Positions 8,519-15,648 of a stretch of DNA of 64,000 nt are shown in pieces. Below the pieces are notes generated by a model. It was not told where the DNA came from and did not search any database. It saw nothing but the letters and a program-made list of their open reading frames with translations. A program made the translations under genes and the position numbers. Positions within the stretch are counted from its first letter, which is position 1. The number at the start of each line of letters is the position of its first letter. This stretch comes from Chitinophagales bacterium (GTDB lineage Bacteria > Bacteroidota > Bacteroidia > Chitinophagales > Saprospiraceae), in assembly GCA_013299105.1 (NCBI GenBank), contig JAAFJY010000038.1:16562-80561 (forward strand), given 5' to 3'.

Positions 8519-8589
8519 GTAGAAGTATTACAATGGTAGTAGGCTTGATTTGGGATCAAGCGGTGTCGGTTCGATTCCGGCCTTCTGCA
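8519..8589 (+). tRNA. tRNA-Pro (TGG)
   Basis: Acceptor GTAGAAG/CTTCTGC pairs over 7 bp (one T-G). Anticodon stem CTTGA/TCAAG, loop TTTGGGA, anticodon TGG. T-arm GTCGG-TTCGATT-CCGGC. Discriminator A. Compact, 71 nt, no CCA encoded. The acceptor differs from the C1-G72-type start usual for bacterial tRNA-Pro. Confidence 0.72.
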
Positions 8590-8603
8590 CAGCATTTTCA
8601 AAC

Positions 8604-8674
8604 TGCGCCGTAGAATAATGGTAATTCCCTGGACTTTGACCCCAGGCATACTGGTTCGATTCCAGTCGGCGTTG
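8604..8674 (+). tRNA. tRNA-Gln (TTG)
   Basis: The acceptor starting TGCGCCG pairs with CGGCGTT except for an open 1-72 T-T; an open or weak first pair and discriminator G are both usual for tRNA-Gln. D-stem GAAT/ATTC is perfect. Anticodon loop CTTTGAC gives TTG; the stem closes with an A-C mismatch. T-arm ACTGG-TTCGATT-CCAGT. 71 nt, no CCA encoded. Confidence 0.65.
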
Positions 8675-8689
8675 CAAAATTAAAAACAT

Positions 8690-8763
8690 GCCCTTGTGGT
8701 GAAATAGGCAAACACGGCCGTCTCAGAAACGGCATTTTGTGGGTTCGAGTCCCACCTTGGGTA
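8690..8763 (+). tRNA. tRNA with Leu anticodon (CAG) but no long variable arm
   Basis: Anticodon stem GCCGT/ACGGC with loop CTCAGAA gives CAG, reading CTG. T-arm GTGGG-TTCGAGT-CCCAC is perfect. The acceptor GCCCTTG/CTTGGGT has two T-T mismatches. The variable region is five bases (ATTTT), whereas bacterial tRNA-Leu is a class II tRNA with a long extra arm. So it is either a decayed gene or a class I-like tRNA with a Leu anticodon; its charging identity is uncertain. Confidence 0.55.
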
Positions 8764-8774
8764 CATCTTTTTCT

Positions 8775-8845
8775 AACGCCATCGTTCAATGGAAGGATGC
8801 AACTTTGCGAAGGTTGTGATGGTGGTTCGACTCCACTTGGCGTTA
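8775..8845 (+). tRNA. tRNA-Arg (GCG)
   Basis: Acceptor AACGCCA/TGGCGTT is a perfect 7-bp stem; discriminator A. Anticodon stem CAACT/GGTTG, loop TTGCGAA, anticodon GCG. T-arm GGTGG-TTCGACT-CCACT. Bacteria normally read CGY with ACG edited to inosine, so a GCG anticodon is unusual. Its last three bases (8843-8845) double as the TAA stop of the convergent hydrolase gene. Last gene of the array. Confidence 0.65.
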
Positions 8846-9736
8846 CACATCAATCAACACTTTTTTCTCCTGGAAAAAGGCCATGAGGCTGCCGACCATG
8901 CGCTCGGCGGCCTCTTCTTGTACAAAATGCCCCGCTTCTTCACAGCGGATGACTTGGGCATCGGGGAATGCTTCAATCCACTTGTCCAACTCGTATTTGG
9001 GTACAAAAATGTCTTTCATGCCCCAAAAGATCAGCAATGGCTTCGACGCCAGTACTTGTTTTTTTTCCCACAAACGCTGCCACCAAGCACCTGCGTTGGC
9101 TAGTTCATGCACGAAAGTATAAGCAGCGACCCGTGATTCGGCATTGGGCAAAGCCATTTTGTAATGTCGATGGATTTCTTTTGTCAGGTATTTTTTGCGA
9201 TTGCCAAAAGCCATCGGCATAATGAAATTGACGGGGAAGTTGAGTTTATTGTACAAAAACCGCCCCAAAGCCCCACGATAAAGCTTAATCCCCATAGCAT
9301 AATGCGGATCAGTATCCAAACGCCACATCCAGCCATTAAAAATGCTGATTTGAGCCACTTTTTCGGGGTGCTCAATGGCATACGACAGGGCGATGGCCAG
9401 GCCAAAATCGTTTCCTACAATATTGAAAGGGGCTTGTAAGTCCAAATTATTGATGAATTGGGCAAAACGAGCAGCATGGGCCTCAACCGTATAATCTGCA
9501 TCCTGGGGCTTGTCCGACAAGCCCATGCCCAATAAGTCAGGTGCAATGCATCGAAAATGAGCCCTCAATGGCTTGATCAAATCCCTCCAGCCAAAAGACC
9601 ACTCCGGGGTGCCGTGCGAAAAAACAATGACAGGGCCCTCTCCTTCGTCAACATAATGCATTTGCTGACCATCAATTTCCAGGAAGCGCGATTGGAAAGG
9701 GAACAAATCGCGGTTTACCCATTCAAAATTCTGCAT
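8843..9736 (-). CDS. Alpha/beta hydrolase, haloalkane-dehalogenase/epoxide-hydrolase-like
   Basis: 297 residues from ATG 9736 (MQNFEWVNRDLFPF). Visible landmarks: oxyanion-loop HGTPEW (41-46), nucleophile Asp110 in VGNDFG, a later acid Asp242 in GMKDIFV, and His270 in EAGHFVQ. An Asp nucleophile points to dehalogenases and epoxide hydrolases rather than esterases. The Trp that follows the nucleophile in haloalkane dehalogenases is Phe here, so halide binding is doubtful and the substrate cannot be named. The start overlaps the tetR end by 14 bases, so the two are probably translationally coupled and the regulator likely controls this enzyme. The stop codon overlaps the tRNA-Arg end. Confidence 0.75.
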   Translation of the reverse strand: MQNFEWVNRDLFPFQSRFLEIDGQQMHYVDEGEGPVIVFSHGTPEWSFGWRDLIKPLRAHFRCIAPDLLGMGLSDKPQDADYTVEAHAARFAQFINNLDLQAPFNIVGNDFGLAIALSYAIEHPEKVAQISIFNGWMWRLDTDPHYAMGIKLYRGALGRFLYNKLNFPVNFIMPMAFGNRKKYLTKEIHRHYKMALPNAESRVAAYTFVHELANAGAWWQRLWEKKQVLASKPLLIFWGMKDIFVPKYELDKWIEAFPDAQVIRCEEAGHFVQEEAAERMVGSLMAFFQEKKVLIDV

Positions 9737-10274
9737 GTTGATACTTGTTGATGATGAAGTTTTGCATTGCTGCGATTGGATATTGTGCTGGAGTCTGTAG
9801 CCAATGCAAGCAGACCCCGTCAATGAGCGCGAACAAAATGCGGGCCTCTTCCCTAGGGTTTTTTGCCCCCAAACGTTCAAAATTGAACTGTAAGCCTTGC
9901 AAAACAAAGCTGTTTACTTGTTCAATGAGTTCAGCACCATTGTACTGGACGCTATTGTGGAAGCGCATCTGGGTGGCGAAACGCCAAAAAACGTGTTCTT
10001 TTTGAAATATTTGGAAAGCCGCTTTGATGTGCTCGACAATAGCTTGCCGGGGCTCCAGGTCTTGCTGATAAGCCTCCATGCTGCTGGCAATTTGCTCAAA
10101 TCCCAGCTGCATGATCGCCGTTAATAAACCCACCTTGCTGTCGTAATGCCTAAAAATCAAGGCTTCGGACACCCCAGCGTGTTGAGCAATTGTTTTGGTC
10201 GAAGTGCCATCATAACCTGCTTCACCGAACAATTGCATGGCACTTTGCAGTATCTTGAGTTTGTTTTCAGTCAT
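9723..10274 (-). CDS. TetR/AcrR-family transcriptional regulator
   Basis: 183 residues. The N-terminal helix-turn-helix is clear: LFGEAGYDGTSTKTIAQHAG then VSEALIFRHYDSK (about residues 16-48). The C-terminal ligand-binding part is divergent, as usual. A near-perfect 18-bp palindrome sits immediately upstream of its start codon, consistent with autoregulation. It is followed by, and overlaps, the alpha/beta hydrolase gene; a divergent cupin gene starts 122 bases away. A TetR repressor relieved by the hydrolase substrate or product is the simplest model (inference). Confidence 0.88.
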   Translation of the reverse strand: MTENKLKILQSAMQLFGEAGYDGTSTKTIAQHAGVSEALIFRHYDSKVGLLTAIMQLGFEQIASSMEAYQQDLEPRQAIVEHIKAAFQIFQKEHVFWRFATQMRFHNSVQYNGAELIEQVNSFVLQGLQFNFERLGAKNPREEARILFALIDGVCLHWLQTPAQYPIAAMQNFIINKYQHAEF

Positions 10275-10275
10275 G

Positions 10276-10293
10276 TAAGTAAGTACTTACTCA
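10276..10293. promoter_or_regulatory. Probable TetR operator palindrome
   Basis: TAAGTAAGT-ACTTACTCA: the two nine-base halves match at eight positions, and the inner 12 bases (GTAAGTACTTAC) are a perfect palindrome. It starts one base upstream of the tetR ATG and lies between tetR and the divergent cupin gene. Its form and position are typical of TetR-family operators. Confidence 0.7.
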
Positions 10294-10396
10294 CAAAAAT
10301 GAAGCATTTTTCAATACCACGCAAGCGTTGCACGAACTTTTTTTTCGTTTCACGCTCAAATCAGGTACATCAAGTTTATCTTGCCACAAAAAACAC

Positions 10397-10720
10397 ATGG
10401 CTTACTTTATCGAATCACGCGATTTAGCGGAAAGGCAGATGGCCCCAGGTATTTTTGGCCGCCCGCTGCACAGTGAGCAGATGACCGTCAATTATGTACG
10501 TTTGGAAAAAGGCGCTATCCTGCCTTTGCATCACCACCCGCATGAGCAAATCACCAATGTTTTGGAAGGCGAATTGGAAATGACGGTAGGGGATGAAACT
10601 TACCTGTGCAAGTCGGGTTGCATCGTCGTCATCCCATCCAACGTGCCCCACCATGCCGTAGCAATCACGGATTGTGAGGTGATCGATGTTTTCAATCCAG
10701 TCAGGGAAGATTTGCGCTGA
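10397..10720 (+). CDS. Small cupin-domain protein
   Basis: 107 residues from MAYFIESRDL. A single cupin barrel: motif 1 around LPLHHHPHEQITNVLEGELE supplies three or more metal-binding His and a Glu/Gln, and motif 2 around VVIPSNVPHHAVAI supplies the last His. Small single-domain cupins bind a metal and act in diverse sugar or ligand chemistry; no specific reaction can be assigned. It lies downstream of the TetR operator and 25 bases before the DUF6807 gene on the same strand, so those two may be co-transcribed. Confidence 0.85.
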   Translation: MAYFIESRDLAERQMAPGIFGRPLHSEQMTVNYVRLEKGAILPLHHHPHEQITNVLEGELEMTVGDETYLCKSGCIVVIPSNVPHHAVAITDCEVIDVFNPVREDLR

Positions 10721-10745
10721 ACACGTCTTTTCAGAAAATTGAAAC

Positions 10746-11780
10746 ATGGTTCGTTTACGCTTGCTGCTTATTTTTACTGTAAACACCTTCATTTTGAGCG
10801 CCCAAATGCCCAAAATAAGCTTGCGCAATTTGCCACAAGAACGCAAAGTAGAGGTCTTGGTAGATGGCCAATTGTTCACGGCTTATTGTTATCCGCATGA
10901 TTCAGTGATGAAAAAACCAGTTTTGTTTCCAGTGGCCAGCCCCAAAGGCACGATGGTGACACGCGGATACCCTATGCAACCCCGCGACGGCGAAAGGGTG
11001 GATCATCCGCACCATGTGGGCGTTTGGCAAAACTATGAATCGGTCAATGGATACGATTTTTGGAACAACTCTACGGCCATCAAGGACCGCAGCAAGTATG
11101 GGACGATCAAACACGTAGCCATCACCAAAAGCAAGGCCAAAAATAACCAAGCTCTGATCGAAACCACAGCCGATTGGATCGTCAACGATGGAAAAGGGGC
11201 CAAAGTCGCCACCGAAATCACTCAATTCAAATTCCAGGCCCAGCCCAAGTGGCGCATCATCGACCGCACAACGACCATCAAAGCCCAAAAAGACAGTGTT
11301 CACTTGAAAGACGTCAAGGATGGTTTCTTCGCCATTCGGGTTGCCCGCGAATTGGAGCACCCCAATGACAAAGCCGATTTTTTCACCGACTCCAGGGGCA
11401 TTGTAACCAAGCTTGAAAAATTGGACAATTCAAGAATCACGGGCAATTACCGCAGCAGCGAGGGCATCGAAGGCGAAGCCGTGTGGGGTACCCGCGCCCG
11501 CTGGATGAATTTGAGAGGCCGCATTGGCCAGGAAGACATTTCAGTGGCCATCATCGATCATCCACAAAACCTGAGCTACCCATCTTACTGGCACGCCAGG
11601 GGCTATGGGCTTTTTGCGGTCAATCCGCTCGGTGCCAAGATTTTTTCCAACGGCAAGGATGTATTGAATTTTAGCCTGTCCCCTGGGCAGGAAGTCACTT
11701 TTCGCTACCGCCTGGTCATTGCCAGTCACCATTTGAGCGATGCGGAAATGGAAGCTTTGGCTGCGGAATTTGCAAAATAG
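10746..11780 (+). CDS. Secreted DUF6807 (PmoA-like) family protein
   Basis: 344 residues. The N-terminus has a signal peptide (RLRLLLIFTVNTFILSAQ). The body contains family-typical YPMQPRDGERVDHPHHVGVW and later SYWHARGYGLFAVNPLG. These proteins are common in Bacteroidota and Planctomycetota near sugar-catabolism genes and are sometimes labelled PmoA although they are unrelated to particulate methane monooxygenase. Biochemical function is unknown. It follows the cupin by 25 bases and ends at a strong terminator. Confidence 0.75.
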   Translation: MVRLRLLLIFTVNTFILSAQMPKISLRNLPQERKVEVLVDGQLFTAYCYPHDSVMKKPVLFPVASPKGTMVTRGYPMQPRDGERVDHPHHVGVWQNYESVNGYDFWNNSTAIKDRSKYGTIKHVAITKSKAKNNQALIETTADWIVNDGKGAKVATEITQFKFQAQPKWRIIDRTTTIKAQKDSVHLKDVKDGFFAIRVARELEHPNDKADFFTDSRGIVTKLEKLDNSRITGNYRSSEGIEGEAVWGTRARWMNLRGRIGQEDISVAIIDHPQNLSYPSYWHARGYGLFAVNPLGAKIFSNGKDVLNFSLSPGQEVTFRYRLVIASHHLSDAEMEALAAEFAK

Positions 11781-11813
11781 GCGATGAATACGCGTAACTG
11801 TTTAAATAAACCG

Positions 11814-11847
11814 CAAAAGCCAGCTCCAAAACGGTAGCTGGCTTTTG
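11814..11847. terminator. Bidirectional terminator between convergent genes
   Basis: CAAAAGCCAGCT (11814-11825) and AGCTGGCTTTTG (11836-11847) form a perfect 12-bp stem with a 10-base loop; A-rich on one side and T-rich on the other. It lies between the DUF6807 gene and the convergent CocE-like gene. Confidence 0.85.
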
Positions 11848-11893
11848 CTTTTCTCCTCAACTCCATCAACAACTAAACTCCTCAACCAAAAGG

Positions 11894-13795
11894 CTACTTC
11901 ATCACTTCCACCTCCAATAAACTGGCCTTGCCAGCTTGGTGGTACACACGTTGGGTAGCTTTGATGTAATCGCTGGGGTTGGCTTGGAAGATATTGGGCA
12001 CGTATTTTTGTGGATTCAAGTCGATCAATGGGAACCAGGAGCTTTGCACTTGTACCATCATTCGGTGGCCTTTTTTAAAAGTGTGCATCACATCTTGCAA
12101 CTTGAACGTAATCGGCGTCAGGGCACCGGGTTTCAGGGGTTCGGGTTTTTCAAAACTATTTCTGAAACGGCTGCGCATCACCTCGCTGCGCACCATCATT
12201 TGATAGCCCGACATGCTGATGCCAGCCGGCGTATAAGGGCTGTTCTTTTCGTGGCCTGGAAAAACGTCTACAAGTTTCACCACCCAATCCGCATCAGTCC
12301 CAGTGCTGCTGACCCAGAGTTTTACGGTGATTTCTCCGCCCAAAATCAGGTTTTCGGTCAAGGTATCCGTTTCAAAAACCAAAACATCGGGTCTACTGGA
12401 GGCAAAACGCTGGTCTTCCGACATGTAATTGCGCGGGGTGATCTGAAAAGAGCCTGGTACATCAGTGGTGTATGGTACTGGTTTGGCGGGGTCGCTCACA
12501 TACTGCGAAAAAGAGAGAGGTTTATTGGGCGCGGTAAAACCTAATTTTCCGCCTTCCTGCAAGTATAAATTGCGCTTTTCGCTGGTGCCAGTAGGCCATT
12601 TGCCAAAAGTTTTCCATTCTTTTGACCCCGTATCGTACATGTAAGCCTCGGCTAATCCTGCATCGCTGCTGCCACTGCCTTTGAGGAAATGCTTGAAAAA
12701 CTTCGCTTCAATTTCTTTTTGGTAAAAAGTGGCCAAGCTGTCGCCAAAATACAAATGGTGGTGCAAATGATGCCCTTGCTCGTAAGACCAACCGCCGTGC
12801 GCAAAAGGCCCCATCACGATGGAGTTAAAAGCTCCAGGGTTATGCTTTTCGATTTCTTTGTAGGTGGTCAAAGCACCATAGAGGTCTTCGGCGTCAAACC
12901 AACCGCCAACTACCAAAAAAGCGTGCTTGAGGTTGCGCAAATGATCGACGATGCGGCGTTTTTTCCAAAATTCGTCATAGTTGACATGGGCAGTCAGCTC
13001 TTGCCAGAAAAAATTCTCCGGACCGTAATACTTACTGGCATTTTTCAATGGCCCCAAACGGCGATAAAAATCGTAGGAATCTTGAGTTGGACGATCAAAA
13101 AACTTGAACCAATCCTCGCTGGTTGGCTTGTCTTTTTGAATGCCAAACAAGGGCGTATTCCACAAATAACCGAGGGTGTAAGCCCCGTTGTGGTGAAAAT
13201 CGTCAAAAAAGAAGTCGGCAATCGGTGCTTGTGGCGAAGATGCTTTCAAGGCCGGATGCGCGTCGATGGCGCTGGCTGAAGTGTAGAATGCCGGATAAGA
13301 AATGCCCCACTGCCCCACCTTGCCATTGTGGTTTTTGACGTTTTTGAGCAACCAGTCGATGCTGTCGTAGGCATCGGTACTTTCGTCCACATCTCCAGGT
13401 TTTTTGTTGGGGATATGGGGCGTCATATTGGTCCATTTGCCCTCGCTCATGTAGCGCCCGCGCACGTCTTGGTGCACAAAAATGTATTTTTCCCGAACTG
13501 CATAAGGCGATGGCCCCAGATCGTTCACTGAATATTGGTCAACACCATAGGGTCCTACCGAATAACAAGTCCGATTCATCATAATTGGATAAGTATTTTC
13601 GGGCGAGGCATCTTTGGGCACATAAACTGCCGTAAAAAGTTTCACTCCATCCCGCATGGGAATGTTGTACTCATATTTTTGGTAGTTATCTTTGACAAAT
13701 TGTTCCATCTGCTTCCAAAACTGAGCATTGGCATTTTGAGCAGAACTGGTTAAAAGCCAGCCAAACAAGATTAGAAAGGTGAAAAACGGTTTCAT
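11894..13795 (-). CDS. CocE/NonD-family secreted hydrolase (S15-like)
   Basis: 633 residues with a signal peptide (FFTFLILFGWLLTSSAQ). An alpha/beta-hydrolase core carries nucleophile Ser166 in GQWGISYPAFY, the G-x-S-Y form of the CocE/X-Pro dipeptidyl-peptidase family; HQDVRGRYMSEG is another family hallmark. The C-terminal third (from about LILGGEITVKLWVSS) is the beta-sandwich PepX_C domain. Family members cleave acyl, ester or dipeptidyl substrates outside the cytoplasm; the exact substrate is unknown. A full palindromic repeat lies 24 bases upstream of the start codon, in the promoter region. Confidence 0.88.
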   Translation of the reverse strand: MKPFFTFLILFGWLLTSSAQNANAQFWKQMEQFVKDNYQKYEYNIPMRDGVKLFTAVYVPKDASPENTYPIMMNRTCYSVGPYGVDQYSVNDLGPSPYAVREKYIFVHQDVRGRYMSEGKWTNMTPHIPNKKPGDVDESTDAYDSIDWLLKNVKNHNGKVGQWGISYPAFYTSASAIDAHPALKASSPQAPIADFFFDDFHHNGAYTLGYLWNTPLFGIQKDKPTSEDWFKFFDRPTQDSYDFYRRLGPLKNASKYYGPENFFWQELTAHVNYDEFWKKRRIVDHLRNLKHAFLVVGGWFDAEDLYGALTTYKEIEKHNPGAFNSIVMGPFAHGGWSYEQGHHLHHHLYFGDSLATFYQKEIEAKFFKHFLKGSGSSDAGLAEAYMYDTGSKEWKTFGKWPTGTSEKRNLYLQEGGKLGFTAPNKPLSFSQYVSDPAKPVPYTTDVPGSFQITPRNYMSEDQRFASSRPDVLVFETDTLTENLILGGEITVKLWVSSTGTDADWVVKLVDVFPGHEKNSPYTPAGISMSGYQMMVRSEVMRSRFRNSFEKPEPLKPGALTPITFKLQDVMHTFKKGHRMMVQVQSSWFPLIDLNPQKYVPNIFQANPSDYIKATQRVYHQAGKASLLEVEVMK

Positions 13796-13818
13796 GTGTT
13801 TTTTATCTTTGTGGGTAA

Positions 13819-13954
13819 GGGAGCGTAAAAAAATATGGTGGACAGGTTTGGGTTTAGTGAAAAAAGAAAAGCAACTGGATGAAAGAAAGTTGTATTCTTT
13901 TTTTGCTAAACCTCGAAAACAAAGATGTCCATCTTATTTTAGCTCAAATACTAA
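13819..13954 (+). repeat. ~135-bp dispersed palindromic repeat, copy A
   Basis: Begins GGGAGCGTAAAAAAA and ends TTTTAGCTCAAATACTAA. Internally, TTTAGTGAAAAAAGAA pairs with TTCTTTTTTTGCTAAA, CAACT with AGTTG, and GGTGGACA with TGTCCATC, so the whole unit can fold into one long hairpin. Other copies: 29125, 42492, 56354 (inverted) and a partial at 538. Confidence 0.8.
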
Positions 13955-14076
13955 ATGAGGTAAAAGTTTGAGTCGCTGGCATTTCGGCCCAAAAAAGCCA
14001 CTTTTTTGTCTCGAACTACGGACTGTGCTTTTACCAAATAGGCTATCAAAATACACTTTTTTTGAAAAATACCAGC

Positions 14077-14595
14077 ATGGACCATCATCAGCAGCGAAAA
14101 TCATTCAAATATTCTCAGTCCTTCAAAATGATGGGACTCATTTTTGCCGGCATTTCGCTTATGCAGTTGCTGGCGTGCAATGTTAATGACCCAACCAAAA
14201 CCCAAGCCCGGAACCGCAAGATCTCCAGCCAATTGATCCAGCTCGATTCAATTGAAATGAATGCCTTGTTCTATGGCGATACCACTATTTTGAAAGAATT
14301 ATTGGTTGAAGATTTCACCTTGGTAGATGAACATGGGAAAATGCTCAACAAACCTGATTTGTTGGCCAAATTCAGTAAGGGTATGGTCATCGATACCAAT
14401 ACCACTATTTTTGTAGAAAACAGTGAAACCAAAGTGTATCAAGATGGTAAATCAGCCATACAAACGGGCATAAAAGTGCAAGAAACCAAGGATCGATATG
14501 GATTGATTATTTTCCGCAGCAGATTCACAAATTCTTATATCAAAGAGCAGAGCCAATGGTATGTTACAGCTAGCCAATTAACAAGGATAAAATGA
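14077..14595 (+). CDS. Small lipoprotein, SnoaL/DUF4440-like
   Basis: 172 residues from ATG 14077; an in-frame TTG lies five codons upstream. The lipobox-like SLMQLLAC near residue 33 suggests an outer- or inner-membrane lipoprotein, with actual initiation perhaps at KMMGLIFAG. The rest (LDSIEMNALFYGDTTILKEL, EDFTLVDEHGKMLNKPDLLA, SAIQTGIKV...GLIIFRSRFTNSY) fits the NTF2-like DUF4440 fold. Such domains bind small ligands or act as bystander lipoproteins; no function can be given. Confidence 0.7.
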   Translation: MDHHQQRKSFKYSQSFKMMGLIFAGISLMQLLACNVNDPTKTQARNRKISSQLIQLDSIEMNALFYGDTTILKELLVEDFTLVDEHGKMLNKPDLLAKFSKGMVIDTNTTIFVENSETKVYQDGKSAIQTGIKVQETKDRYGLIIFRSRFTNSYIKEQSQWYVTASQLTRIK

Positions 14596-14740
14596 TGGTT
14601 CTTGCTTCATGAATTGCCGCTTCACTCTGTTCCCACTATCCTCCAAAATCTTTCACCAGATTTATACAGATTTTTTTAATTTCGCAAAGCAGTGATTCAG
14701 GCATAATTTTTCTACAAACCAATCACAAAAGAACACTACT

Positions 14741-15367
14741 ATGGCGTACATCGAAACAGGGATCAATCAACCAGGCATTGTTGAGCTCCTTTTTTACAAA
14801 AACAGCACCGGAAATGCTTTGTCAAACTTGGCAAATGCACTTTTGCTTGAAAAATCACCGCTTAGTTCTGGCGAACGCGAATTGATCGCTTCCTATGTTT
14901 CGTATTTGAATGAATGCGAATTTTGTCACCTGTCTCATTCAGCTGCGGCCAATGCACACTTGGGTGACAATGGAGAAACGGTGACTTGTATAGTGCAGAA
15001 CTTTGAAACTGCAAACATTTCAGACAAACTAAAACAACTGCTGAAAATTGCCGGAAAGGTTCAAAAAAGTGGAAAATTGGTAACCCCGCAAGACATCGAA
15101 GTTGCTAAATCGAGCGGGGCTTCCGACGAAGAAATTCATGATGCAGTATTAATTGCCGCCGCATTTTGTATGTTCAACAGGTATGTGGATGGCTTGGGAA
15201 CCACCCCCGCAAAAAAAGAAGAATATGCTGAAATGGGGCGAAGAATGGCCAAAGGCTATAAAATGCCGCCTAATTTCTTGAAAAAGATAATCCTGAAAAT
15301 AATGAACCGGAAAACGGATGACGGGGCCGTAGCGTTCATGAAAGAAAAGGGGGAAGGGAGTATTTAA
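14741..15367 (+). CDS. AhpD-like/carboxymuconolactone-decarboxylase-family protein
   Basis: 208 residues. The motif ECEFCHLSHS gives the redox CxxC (C59, C62) and H66 of AhpD-type peroxidase-related enzymes; flanking LSSGERELIASYVSYLN is the helical lead-in seen in the family. AhpD-fold proteins reduce peroxides or peroxiredoxin partners in the cytoplasm. No AhpC or other partner is adjacent, so the physiological role is open. It stands alone on the + strand between a small lipoprotein and the U32 family gene. Confidence 0.85.
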   Translation: MAYIETGINQPGIVELLFYKNSTGNALSNLANALLLEKSPLSSGERELIASYVSYLNECEFCHLSHSAAANAHLGDNGETVTCIVQNFETANISDKLKQLLKIAGKVQKSGKLVTPQDIEVAKSSGASDEEIHDAVLIAAAFCMFNRYVDGLGTTPAKKEEYAEMGRRMAKGYKMPPNFLKKIILKIMNRKTDDGAVAFMKEKGEGSI

Positions 15368-15419
15368 ATAAAAACATACCCAGGGCGCATATTTTCGTTT
15401 TCACTAAAACCCTACTGTA

Positions 15420-15450
15420 GTTGAAATGTTGAAGGGTTGAAATGTTGAAA
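15420..15450. repeat. TTGAAATG short repeat
   Basis: GTTGAAATGTTGAAGGGTTGAAATGTTGAAA is a run of the unit GTTGAA(A/G)(T/G)G. A longer run of the same kind is at 20438-20489. Simple intergenic repeat of unknown role. Confidence 0.5.
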
Positions 15451-15617
15451 AGAGGTAGCCTAATTGAACTCAAAGCACAGTGGATTTGGGTATTTTATTC
15501 ATTGTTTGCCCCCTGAAAGGGTAAGTCAGAGGTTTTGAGCCGCAAGAATTGACAGCTTTTGTCAGTAATGCTTGTAGTTGAACGCCATGAGGCCTCAAAA
15601 AGCCAATACTTTTTGCT

Positions 15618-15625
15618 TATCTTTG
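15618..15625 (+). promoter_or_regulatory. Candidate -7 promoter box for the U32 family gene
   Basis: TATCTTTG fits TAnnTTTG exactly and ends 23 bases before the ATG at 15649. No -33 box is clear. Confidence 0.4.
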
Positions 15626-15648
15626 CGCCCGATTTCACAGTTTTTGAC

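Noticed and set aside
10746..11780. Particulate methane monooxygenase subunit A
   Set aside because: The name PmoA is sometimes attached to DUF6807 proteins, but this one is a soluble exported protein with no resemblance to the membrane subunit.
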